This document shows positions 1-5,620 of a DNA stretch of 6,942 nucleotides, piece by piece. Every line of letters starts with the position of its first letter. Within the stretch, counting starts at the first letter, position 1. The translations under genes and the position numbers were made by a program. The notes beneath the pieces were generated by a model, which was not told the DNA's origin, ran no database searches, and saw only the letters and a program-made list of their open reading frames with translations. The DNA comes from Chloroflexota bacterium (lineage in GTDB: Bacteria > Chloroflexota > Limnocylindria > Limnocylindrales > CSP1-4), in NCBI GenBank assembly GCA_013696275.1, contig JACCYW010000460.1, positions 1 to 6,942 of the forward strand. Reading direction: 5' to 3'.

Positions 1-908
1 GGCGTGAGCGCCTCGCCGAACAGGATCGTCGCCAGCGTGATGGTGTAGATCGGCTCGACCGTGCTGACCAGCGAAGCATTCGCCGCGCCGATGCGCTTGG
101 ACCCGGCATAGAAGGTCGTGATGGCGAGGGCGGTGCTGACCAATCCGACCCCCAAGAGCGGCAGGACGGCCTCTGCCGGGAGGTCCATCGGTGAGGTCGG
201 TCTACCGGTGGCGAGACCGGCGAGCCACCAGATCACCCAGGTCGCTGTGGTCATGAGTGCGACCGCAGGCGCCGGGTCGGTCGATTCGGGCGGCAGGGCT
301 CCGGCAGATGCGATGCGCCGCTCCGTCTCGGACCGTTCCCCGCTCAGGCGTGCCGAGAGGATGATCCAAACGGCGTAGATGATGGGCGACGCGATCGTGA
401 GTACCAGCCCCAGCAGCGGCGGGACACTGCCAGCCTGGATGCCACCGACCGCCAGTCCGACCCCGAGTGTGACGATCCCCAGCGCCATCCATGCCCGTCG
501 ACCCTCCAGCCGCCGCCCGAAGCGAAGTGACAGCACCGCCACCAGCGCCGGGTAGATGTAGACGATGAGCGCCGCCAGCGAAGCGGGGACCGTCTCCAGC
601 GCCGCGAAGTAGGTGCCGCTGTTGCCGACATAGAGGCAGCCCAACGCCAGCAGCACCGCGGCGCGTCGGCGTGACAGCCGTCTGAGCGCCCGCCGGTGCG
701 CGGGGATGACCAGGAGCCATATCCAGGCGGCGATGGCGGCGATGAGGAATCGCCAGGCCAGAAGGGTCAGCCAGTCGAGCCCGGATGCGTATATCGGCTT
801 GGCGAACAGTGCGCCCGACCCAAAGGCACAGGCGGAGACCACGATGAGGACGACGCCTATCAGGCGCTTGCGTTGGGAGAGGCTCGCCGCGGCACTCCGG
901 GAGGTCAC
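1..908 (-). CDS. EamA/DMT-family membrane transporter (3' end outside window)
   Basis: Inner-membrane transporter of the drug/metabolite transporter superfamily; these export or import small metabolites and the substrate cannot be told from sequence. The frame reads from a GTG at 908-906 to the window edge, giving 302 residues. About nine hydrophobic segments are visible, near residues 16-38, 46-69, 82-104, 108-128, 138-156, 163-186, 215-234, 247-268 and 278-297, with two EamA halves separated by a hydrophilic loop at about 187-214. EamA hallmarks are seen: an early FGSGALFAKP segment, YFAALETVPASLAALI in the first half, and TVEPIYTITLATILFGEAL at the end, a typical last-helix signature. Family members are about 300-330 residues, so probably one helix or less is missing. 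The GTG start is supported by an in-frame TAG at 932-930 and an AGGA about 7-10 bases upstream. It is transcribed divergently from the kor operon and need not be related to it. Confidence 0.9.
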   Translation of the reverse strand, partial: MTSRSAAASLSQRKRLIGVVLIVVSACAFGSGALFAKPIYASGLDWLTLLAWRFLIAAIAAWIWLLVIPAHRRALRRLSRRRAAVLLALGCLYVGNSGTYFAALETVPASLAALIVYIYPALVAVLSLRFGRRLEGRRAWMALGIVTLGVGLAVGGIQAGSVPPLLGLVLTIASPIIYAVWIILSARLSGERSETERRIASAGALPPESTDPAPAVALMTTATWVIWWLAGLATGRPTSPMDLPAEAVLPLLGVGLVSTALAITTFYAGSKRIGAANASLVSTVEPIYTITLATILFGEALT

Positions 909-980
909 TCGGCTGATCCTACAGTCGCCCTAACGGTTCTAGCGCTGGACGGGACGACCGATGGCGCGGGCGTGCGATCC

Positions 981-1014
981 GCGCGCGTCACACCACGCTG
1001 CGCGCGTCACACCA
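981..1014. repeat. Two tandem copies of a 15-bp direct repeat
   Basis: GCGCGCGTCACACCA occurs at 981-995 and again, identically, at 1000-1014. The period is 19 bases and the spacer is CGCT. Bases just after the copies also partly match. Two identical sites on nearly the same helical face, in an intergenic region between divergent genes, are compatible with a direct-repeat operator. No regulator is assigned and the low-complexity GCGC start weakens the case. Confidence 0.6.
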
Positions 1015-1034
1015 TGCCCGAGCGGACGTTGCGC

Positions 1035-1151
1035 CAGATGGGCACCGGAGAGCCATCGTCGCGGCGCTGAGCGGCCAGGACGTGCCACCGAGCCGTGCCA
1101 TGTCGCAGCTGGGCACACACGGAGCGATCGTGGCTCGCTGATGCCCATCTG
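1035..1151 (+). repeat. Long imperfect inverted repeat / RNA fold-back
   Basis: Arm 1035-1062 pairs with arm 1124-1151. The outer ten bases are a perfect inverted repeat (CAGATGGGCA at 1035-1044, TGCCCATCTG at 1142-1151). A further perfect six (GAGCCA at 1050-1055, TGGCTC at 1131-1136) lie at equal spacing on both sides, and five more pairs follow at 1058-1062 with 1124-1128. Counting G-U pairs in plus-strand RNA, 25 of 28 positions pair; mismatches are 1045/1141, 1049/1137 and 1057/1129. The loop of 61 bases can form an inner helix (GTGCC 1095-1099 with GGCAC 1112-1116). The three wobble pairs (1047-1139, 1056-1130, 1058-1128) pair only in plus-strand RNA, hinting that this strand is the transcribed one. 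It lacks a T-tract, so it is not a standard terminator. It could be a structured leader, a small RNA or a decayed mobile palindrome. Confidence 0.55.
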
Positions 1152-1190
1152 CCACGAAACCCAGCGCGGCCGAACAAGGGCGCGAGCGGG

Positions 1191-1200
1191 TCACGCGTGA
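1191..1200. promoter_or_regulatory. Perfect 10-bp palindrome, candidate operator
   Basis: TCACGCGTGA is perfectly self-complementary. With five flanking bases on each side (1186-1205), 16 of 20 positions are symmetric. It ends seven bases before a TAGAAT hexamer, so it would sit inside the spacer of a promoter there. Its half-site shares GTCAC with the direct repeats at 981-1014. A dimeric regulator site is plausible, but no regulator is known and short palindromes occur by chance in GC-rich DNA. Confidence 0.35.
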
Positions 1201-1207
1201 GCGGCGG

Positions 1208-1213
1208 TAGAAT
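1208..1213 (+). promoter_or_regulatory. Candidate -10 element of the CBS/kor operon
   Basis: TAGAAT fits the TAnnnT pattern of a housekeeping sigma -10 box and is one of very few AT-rich hexamers in this region. Nothing resembling TTGACA lies 16-18 bases upstream, where the sequence is GC-rich, so the promoter would be activator-dependent or weak. Transcription would begin near 1220, giving a leader of about 90 bases before the proposed start at 1312. In that case the fold-back at 1035-1151 would lie upstream of this transcript. Confidence 0.3.
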
Positions 1214-1295
1214 CGGATGGCCACGCGCTCGCGCCCGCCAGCCCAGGGCCAGCCGGCGCGGCCCAGGCACCGCAGCGCCACGCAGCACCGACCCC

Positions 1296-1300
1296 GGAGG
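1296..1300 (+). promoter_or_regulatory. Shine-Dalgarno supporting a CTG start
   Basis: GGAGG lies 11 bases before an in-frame CTG at 1312-1314. It is the only strong ribosome-binding sequence upstream of the first CBS domain in this frame, and it is the main reason for placing the start at 1312. The spacing is slightly long. Confidence 0.45.
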
Positions 1301-1311
1301 CACGAACCAAA

Positions 1312-1812
1312 CTGGTCATCAAGAGTCCCACCCAGACAGCCGATGGAGTCTCTCGCGCTGAGCTCAAGAGCGAGAGCATCAAGTCGCTCAGCCTGCACGA
1401 TCCGACCATCATCGAGTCCGGCACGTCCCTCTCCGATGCTCTCAGCGCTATGCGTGACTGCCACGGTGAGCCGATCCTGGTGACCTCTGGAGGACGCCTG
1501 GCGGGAGTCCTGACCGAGCGTGACGTGCTGATGAAGGTGCTGGGGCACGATCTCGATCCAGGCACCACCAAGGTCGACCGGGTGATGACCGCGGATCCAG
1601 ATGCGTTGTCACTCGACTCGACGGTCGGTGAGGCCCTGGAACACATGGACAGGGGCGGTTTCCGGACGGTCCCGTTGGTCGATGACGCGTACGCCATCAC
1701 GGGCATCCTGCGTCAGGAAGACATCGTGGCCTTCGTGGCCGAGGCCTTCCCGCAGGAGATCCTGAACCTGCCGCCGCGGCCGCATCAGGTGATGGACGAG
1801 GAGGGCGCGTGA
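1312..1812 (+). CDS. CBS-domain-pair (Bateman module) protein
   Basis: Small cytosolic protein made of two CBS domains, about residues 23-76 and 88-145 of 166. CBS pairs bind adenosine nucleotides, SAM, NAD-type ligands or metal ions and usually regulate a partner protein. Seen: GVLTERDVLMKVLG at about 65-78, VMTADPDALSLDSTVGEAL at 91-109, GGFRTVPLV at 115-123, ITGILRQEDIVAFV at 129-142, then a FPQEILNLPPRP tail like that of other small CBS proteins. The frame is open from 1201, after a TGA at 1198-1200, yet contains no ATG, GTG or TTG before 1450. An ATG start at 1450 would delete the first half of CBS domain 1. I therefore choose CTG 1312, preceded by GGAGG, which gives the same length (166) as the CBS protein downstream. 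Its stop overlaps the korA start (GTGA), so it is coupled to KorA and a regulatory role on KorAB is likely but unproven. Confidence 0.85.
   Translation: MVIKSPTQTADGVSRAELKSESIKSLSLHDPTIIESGTSLSDALSAMRDCHGEPILVTSGGRLAGVLTERDVLMKVLGHDLDPGTTKVDRVMTADPDALSLDSTVGEALEHMDRGGFRTVPLVDDAYAITGILRQEDIVAFVAEAFPQEILNLPPRPHQVMDEEGA
1799..1804 (+). promoter_or_regulatory. Ribosome-binding site of korA
   Basis: AGGAGG, within the last codons of the CBS gene, lies four bases before GTG 1809. It is a full consensus match and supports the GTG start that overlaps the upstream stop codon. Confidence 0.65.
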
Positions 1813-3677
1813 CGACCGAGGCGGTCCGGCAGACGGAAGACCGGGTCCAGGAGCTGGAACGGGTCACCATCCGCTTCGCTGGCGATTCCGGCGACGGCAT
1901 GCAGTTGACGGGCACCCAGTTCACCCGGACCTCGGCCGTGTTCGGCAACGACATCAGCACACTGCCCGATTACCCGGCCGAGATCCGCGCTCCAGCCGGC
2001 TCTCTGCCTGGCGTTTCCGGCTTCCAGTTGAGCTTCTCCTCGAGTGAGATCCACACGCCCGGCGACGAGCCTGACGTGCTGGTCGCGATGAACCCGGCGG
2101 CGCTCAAGACGAACTTGGGTGACCTGCCAGCCGGCGGCGCGCTGATCGTCAACCAGGATGCCTTTACGCAGCAGAACCTGAACAAAGCGGGCTATACCAG
2201 CCACCCCCTGACGGATGGCTCGCTCAAGCCCTACAACGTCTTCGAGATCCCCATCAGCACCCTCAACGCCAGGGCGCTGGAAGGCCTCGAGATGACCAAC
2301 AAGCAGGTCGACCTGACCAAGAACTTCTTCGCGCTGGGCATCATGTTCTGGCTCTATGAGCGCTCCATGGACCCGACCCTGCGCTGGATCGAGGACAAGT
2401 TCGGTGCCAAACCGGTGCTCGCCGAAGCGAACCGCCGGGCGCTGAAGGCGGGCTACGCTTTCGGCGAGACGACCGAGATCTTCCACACCCGCTACGTCGT
2501 CCCGCCGGCCCATCTCGCGCCAGGCACCTATCGCAACATCACGGGTAATGAGGCGACGGCGCTGGGTTTCGTGGCCGCCAGCCACCTCGCCGGTCGCGAC
2601 CTCTTCTACGGCAGCTATCCCATCACCCCGGCCAGCGACATCCTTCACCAGTTGTCGGGGTACAAGAATTTCGGGGTACGAACATTCCAGGCCGAGGATG
2701 AGATCGCCGCCGTCGGGGCGGCCATCGGCGCCTCCTATGGCGGAGCGATGGGCATGACCGCCAGTTCCGGCCCGGGCATCTGTCTCAAGTCGGAGGCGAT
2801 GGGTCTGGCCGTGATGGTCGAGCTTCCGCTGGTGGTGGTCGATGTGCAGCGCGCCGGACCAAGCACCGGCATGCCGACCAAGACCGAGCAGGCAGATCTG
2901 CTCCAGGTGCTGTTCGGCCGTAACAGCGATTCGCCCATGCCGGTGGTTGCCCCAGCGACGCCGGCCGAATGCTTCACCTACGCTGTTGAGGCGTGGCGCA
3001 TCGCACTCAAGTACATGACCCCCGTGGTCTATCTATCGGACGCTTTCCTGGCCACCGGTGCCGAGCCGTGGCGCGTGCCAGAGGTAGCCGACCTGCCCAC
3101 CATCGGCGTCGAGAACCACACCGACAAGGCCACCTTCTGGCCCTACGCGCGCGATCCGGACACGCTGGCGCGGCCGTGGGCGGTGCCGGGAACGCCGGGG
3201 CTGGAGCATCGCATCGGTGGCCTCGAGAAGGCCGACGTAACCGGCAACGTCAGCTATGACCCCGACAACCACCATCGCATGCAGACGCTGCGCGCCGCGA
3301 AGGTGGCCGGCATCGCCAACGATATCCCCGATCTCCAGGTCCACGGCCCGTCTGAGGGCGAGTTGCTGGTCCTTGGTTGGGGCTCCACCTATGGTGCCAT
3401 CAGGAGTGCCGTGGAACGCCTCCAGGCGGATGGTCGGTCGGTGTCGCATGCCCATCTGCGGCACCTGAATCCGTTCCCTCGCAACACGGAGGAAGTCCTG
3501 CGCAGCTTCCATCGCGTGCTCATCCCGGAGATCAACCTGGGTCAGCTGCTGCTTCTCATCCGGGGCCGCTTCCTTATCGACGCGGTCGGCCTGGACAAGG
3601 TGCGGGGCAAGCCCTTCCGCATAACCGAGATAGAGGACGCGGCCATCCGCGTCCTGGCCGGAGAGAGGATCCCATGA
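1809..3677 (+). CDS. korA: 2-oxoacid:ferredoxin oxidoreductase, fused gamma-alpha subunit (KorA)
   Basis: Alpha subunit of a cytosolic 2-oxoacid:ferredoxin oxidoreductase, probably 2-oxoglutarate (2-oxoglutarate + CoA + oxidised ferredoxin to succinyl-CoA + CO2 + reduced ferredoxin). The 622 residues have the order gamma domain (about 18-215, with RFAGDSGDGMQLTG at 22-35 and LPDYPAEIRAPAG at 52-64), pyrimidine-binding alpha domain (about 240-420) and C-terminal domain II (about 515-620, LLVLGWGSTYG at 519-529, INLGQL at 575-580). YPITPAS at 270-276 is the family hallmark; QAEDEIA at 294-300 contains the conserved acidic segment near the thiamine cofactor; TASSGPG at 317-323 follows. There are no ferredoxin-type cysteine clusters. 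Length matches the fused KorA of actinobacteria (about 620-650). The GTG start overlaps the upstream CBS stop by four bases and has AGGAGG before it; the stop overlaps korB (ATGA). Substrate could also be another 2-oxoacid, since the family shares these motifs. Confidence 0.95.
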   Translation: MTTEAVRQTEDRVQELERVTIRFAGDSGDGMQLTGTQFTRTSAVFGNDISTLPDYPAEIRAPAGSLPGVSGFQLSFSSSEIHTPGDEPDVLVAMNPAALKTNLGDLPAGGALIVNQDAFTQQNLNKAGYTSHPLTDGSLKPYNVFEIPISTLNARALEGLEMTNKQVDLTKNFFALGIMFWLYERSMDPTLRWIEDKFGAKPVLAEANRRALKAGYAFGETTEIFHTRYVVPPAHLAPGTYRNITGNEATALGFVAASHLAGRDLFYGSYPITPASDILHQLSGYKNFGVRTFQAEDEIAAVGAAIGASYGGAMGMTASSGPGICLKSEAMGLAVMVELPLVVVDVQRAGPSTGMPTKTEQADLLQVLFGRNSDSPMPVVAPATPAECFTYAVEAWRIALKYMTPVVYLSDAFLATGAEPWRVPEVADLPTIGVENHTDKATFWPYARDPDTLARPWAVPGTPGLEHRIGGLEKADVTGNVSYDPDNHHRMQTLRAAKVAGIANDIPDLQVHGPSEGELLVLGWGSTYGAIRSAVERLQADGRSVSHAHLRHLNPFPRNTEEVLRSFHRVLIPEINLGQLLLLIRGRFLIDAVGLDKVRGKPFRITEIEDAAIRVLAGERIP

Positions 3678-4723
3678 CCGACGCGACGGCCACGCTGCCC
3701 AGCCCGCCCACATCGACCAAGCTCACGCGCAAGGACTTCGTCAGTGACCAGGAGGTGCGTTGGTGTCCGGGCTGCGGTGACTACTCCATCCTGGCGCAGA
3801 CCCAGAAGGTGATGCCGGACTTCGGTTACCCCAAGGAGAACATCGTCTTCATCAGTGGCATCGGCTGCTCGGGTCGGCTGCCGTACTACATGAACACCTA
3901 CGGCTTCCACACCATCCACGGTCGGGCACCCACACTGGCCACCGGGCTCAAGGCAGCGCGGCCGGACCTCATGGTGTGGGTCATCACCGGCGACGGCGAC
4001 GCATTGTCGATCGGCGGCAACCACGTCCTGCACTCGATGCGGCGGAACGTGGATATCCGGATGGTGATGTTCAACAACCGCATCTACGGGCTCACCAAGG
4101 GCCAGGCCTCGCCCACCTCAGAGCTGGGCAAGCGCACCAAGTCGACGCCGGCCGGGACCATCGACCATCCGGTCATGCCGCTCTCCTTTGCCCTGGCCGC
4201 AGAGGCGACCATGGTGGCCCGCTCGGTGGACACTCACACGGATCACCTGCAGGCGACGCTGGAGCGGGCCGGGCGCCACAAGGGCTCGGCGTTCATCGAG
4301 GTACTCCAGAACTGCAACATCTTCAACGACGGCGCCTGGCGTGACTTCACCGACCGAGAGGTGCGTGAGGATCGCACCCTGGTCCTGCGCCATGGCGAGC
4401 CGATGATATTCGGCAAGGACCGGGACAAGGGCATCCGCCTCTCCGGCATGCGGCCCGAGGTCGTCCAGCTCGGCGGCGACATCAAGGAAGAGGATCTGCT
4501 GGTCCACGACGAGCAGGCGGAGGATCCCACCCTGGCCTATCTCCTGTCGCGCATGTGGTGGCCGGACTTCCCGGTCCCGGTGGGCGTCCTTCGGGCCGTC
4601 CAGCGACCGACTCATGACGAGCTTCTGCAGGGTCAGATCGATGACGCCGTCAGGCGCGACGGCAAAGGCGATCTAGGCGAGCTCCTCTTCGCTGGCGAGA
4701 CCTGGACGGCCAACGAGGCGTGA
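3674..4723 (+). CDS. korB: 2-oxoacid:ferredoxin oxidoreductase beta subunit (KorB)
   Basis: Beta subunit that binds thiamine diphosphate and one [4Fe-4S] cluster and passes electrons to ferredoxin; partner of KorA. The 349 residues contain exactly four cysteines, C31 and C34 (RWCPGCGDYSIL), C65 (SGIGCSGRLPYY) and C214 (LQNCNIF), the pattern expected for the cluster ligands. The thiamine/Mg motif runs from GDGDA at 106-110 to NN at 134-135, followed by RIYGLTKGQASPTS at 136-149, typical of this subunit. The C-terminal WWPDFPVPVGVLRAVQRPTHDEL region (about 295-317) is the usual KorB tail. The ATG start at 3674 overlaps the korA stop (ATGA) and has AGAGGA five bases upstream, so it is preferred over starts further upstream inside korA. 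The stop overlaps the next gene (GTGA). No separate KorC or ferredoxin-like KorD subunit lies nearby, as in two-subunit enzymes. Confidence 0.95.
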   Translation: MTDATATLPSPPTSTKLTRKDFVSDQEVRWCPGCGDYSILAQTQKVMPDFGYPKENIVFISGIGCSGRLPYYMNTYGFHTIHGRAPTLATGLKAARPDLMVWVITGDGDALSIGGNHVLHSMRRNVDIRMVMFNNRIYGLTKGQASPTSELGKRTKSTPAGTIDHPVMPLSFALAAEATMVARSVDTHTDHLQATLERAGRHKGSAFIEVLQNCNIFNDGAWRDFTDREVREDRTLVLRHGEPMIFGKDRDKGIRLSGMRPEVVQLGGDIKEEDLLVHDEQAEDPTLAYLLSRMWWPDFPVPVGVLRAVQRPTHDELLQGQIDDAVRRDGKGDLGELLFAGETWTANEA

Positions 4724-5220
4724 TCTGCGCGATCTGCGGCTTCGAGAACCTGCAGGGCGACGATTCGTGTGCCAATTGTGGCGCCGACCTGCGAACGGTC
4801 GATATCCCCCAGCCGAGCGAAGCCTTCGAGGCCCGCCTGGTGCGTGAACACCTCGATGCCGTGGGGGCAGAGCCGCCCATAGCGCTGAGCCGCGACACTC
4901 CGGTGGCCGAGGCCATCACGCGGATGCAGGAGAAGCGCAACGGATGCGTGGTGGTCACCACGGACGGGCAGCTGGTCGGTGTCTTCACCGAACGCGATGC
5001 GCTCCTGAAGCTGGCCGGACGGCCGCTCGACGGCATCACGCTGGCTGACGTGATGACGCCAGACCCAGTCATCCTGCGGCCGGATGACAGCATCGCGGTG
5101 GCCATCCACAAGATGGCCGTCGGTGGCTTTCGGCACGTGCCGCTGGTATCTGGCGGCCGACCTGTCGGCGTCGCGACCGCTCGGGACCTGCTCCGCCATA
5201 TCGAGCATCTGCTTGGCTGA
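4720..5220 (+). CDS. Zinc-ribbon plus CBS-pair protein
   Basis: A 166-residue cytosolic protein with an N-terminal zinc ribbon and two CBS domains. The ribbon is CAICGF with C3 and C6, then CANCG with C17 and C20, a four-cysteine Zn site. The CBS domains run about 50-103 and 107-163, with GVFTERDALLKLAG at 87-100, VMTPDPVILRPDDSIAVAI at 111-129, GGFRHVPLV at 135-143 and PVGVATARDLLRHI at 148-161. The layout parallels the CBS protein before korA, suggesting paralogues. The GTG start overlaps the korB stop by four bases; there is no good Shine-Dalgarno (a GAGG sits only one base away), so translation probably depends on coupling. No later start would keep the zinc ribbon. The likely role is ligand sensing for the oxidoreductase or a neighbour, with the ribbon mediating protein or nucleic-acid contact; this is inferred from position only. 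Confidence 0.88.
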   Translation: MICAICGFENLQGDDSCANCGADLRTVDIPQPSEAFEARLVREHLDAVGAEPPIALSRDTPVAEAITRMQEKRNGCVVVTTDGQLVGVFTERDALLKLAGRPLDGITLADVMTPDPVILRPDDSIAVAIHKMAVGGFRHVPLVSGGRPVGVATARDLLRHIEHLLG

Positions 5221-5620
5221 GAGTGACCCGTCAGGCACGGTCCTCGTCCTGGCCGATGACCTCATCTGGGCATCCCGGCTGATGGCTGCCGTCCAGCGCG
5301 CGGGAGCCATCGCCGTGCGCTTGTCGAGTGCCGCTGAGCTGGAGGCGGCACTGGCGGCGGATGCCGGCGCGGAGCTGGATGCGGCCGACGAACGAAGGGT
5401 GGCGGGCGTGGTGGTCGACCTGAACGGCCGACGATATGAGGGTGCCGCCGCCGTGGCCAGGGCGGTGGCCGCTGCCAAGCCGGTCATCGCCGCTGCCCAG
5501 CACGATGACCAGCCGACTCGGCGACTGGCACTCGACGCCGGTGCCCAGCGCGTCTTCTCCTACGCCAAGATGCATTCGGATGGTGAAGGTGTGGTCCGCC
5601 GTTGGCTGGGCGCTTTATGA
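5213..5620 (+). CDS. Stand-alone receiver-like (degenerate CheY-type) protein
   Basis: A 135-residue protein with the alternating pattern of a response-regulator receiver fold and no output domain. An acidic pair follows a first hydrophobic strand (TVLVLADDL, D15-D16). A second hydrophobic strand ends in aspartate (GVVVDLNG, D69), placed as a phosphoacceptor. A third strand is KPVIAAAQHDD (89-99) and a lysine occurs at 119 in VFSYAKMHSD. The Ser/Thr normally ending strand 4 is alanine (93-95), and the usual Lys-Pro is Lys-Met. It may therefore be a pseudo-receiver or an atypical one. About 20 extra Ala/Glu/Asp-rich residues (44-62) lie between helix 2 and strand 3. The start is taken as TTG 5213, overlapping the upstream stop by eight bases, because the frame upstream belongs to the CBS gene and the next ATG (5281) would remove strand 1. 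The ribosome-binding site is weak. Fold assignment is by eye. Confidence 0.65.
   Translation: MAESDPSGTVLVLADDLIWASRLMAAVQRAGAIAVRLSSAAELEAALAADAGAELDAADERRVAGVVVDLNGRRYEGAAAVARAVAAAKPVIAAAQHDDQPTRRLALDAGAQRVFSYAKMHSDGEGVVRRWLGAL

Larger units (their letters stand above)
909..1311. other. Divergent intergenic / regulatory region
   Basis: These 403 bases lie between the minus-strand transporter and the plus-strand CBS/kor operon. The reading frames here are short, arginine- and proline-rich and resemble no family I recognise, so I see no gene. No tRNA-like fold or conserved riboswitch was recognised. The region does hold a direct repeat pair (981-1014), a long imperfect fold-back (1035-1151), a palindrome (1191-1200) and a -10-like hexamer (1208-1213), each listed separately. 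It should contain the promoters of both flanking units. Confidence 0.7.

Noticed and set aside
202..720. 172-residue minus-strand frame within the transporter region
   Set aside because: It is in another frame of the same strand as the EamA transporter, which has clear helices and family motifs; this frame is Arg/Gly/His-rich noise.
909..1311. tRNA, CRISPR array or insertion-sequence remnant in the intergenic region
   Set aside because: No tRNA T-loop sequence, no regularly spaced repeat array beyond the two-copy 15-mer, and no transposase-like frame was seen.
1217..1483. ATG just after the -10-like box, opening an 88-residue frame (leaderless gene?)
   Set aside because: It is out of frame with the CBS gene, Arg/Pro/Ser-rich and runs over CBS domain 1 in the wrong frame. 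It matters only if a frameshift upstream is real.
988..1548. 186-residue minus-strand frame across the intergenic region and CBS gene
   Set aside because: It is antisense to the first CBS domain, resembles no family, and covers the fold-back and palindrome region.
1450..1812. CBS protein starting at ATG 1450
   Set aside because: This would delete the first strand and helix of CBS domain 1, whose sequence is clearly present upstream in the same frame.
1785..2648. 287-residue open frame on the minus strand opposite korA
   Set aside because: It lies fully antisense to a clear KorA coding sequence, has charged low-complexity composition and no recognisable domain. Long antisense frames are expected in GC-rich coding DNA.
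3377..3673. Extended korB start inside korA
   Set aside because: The added 99 residues are out-of-frame korA sequence; KorB homology begins after ATG 3674, which overlaps the korA stop with a good ribosome-binding site.
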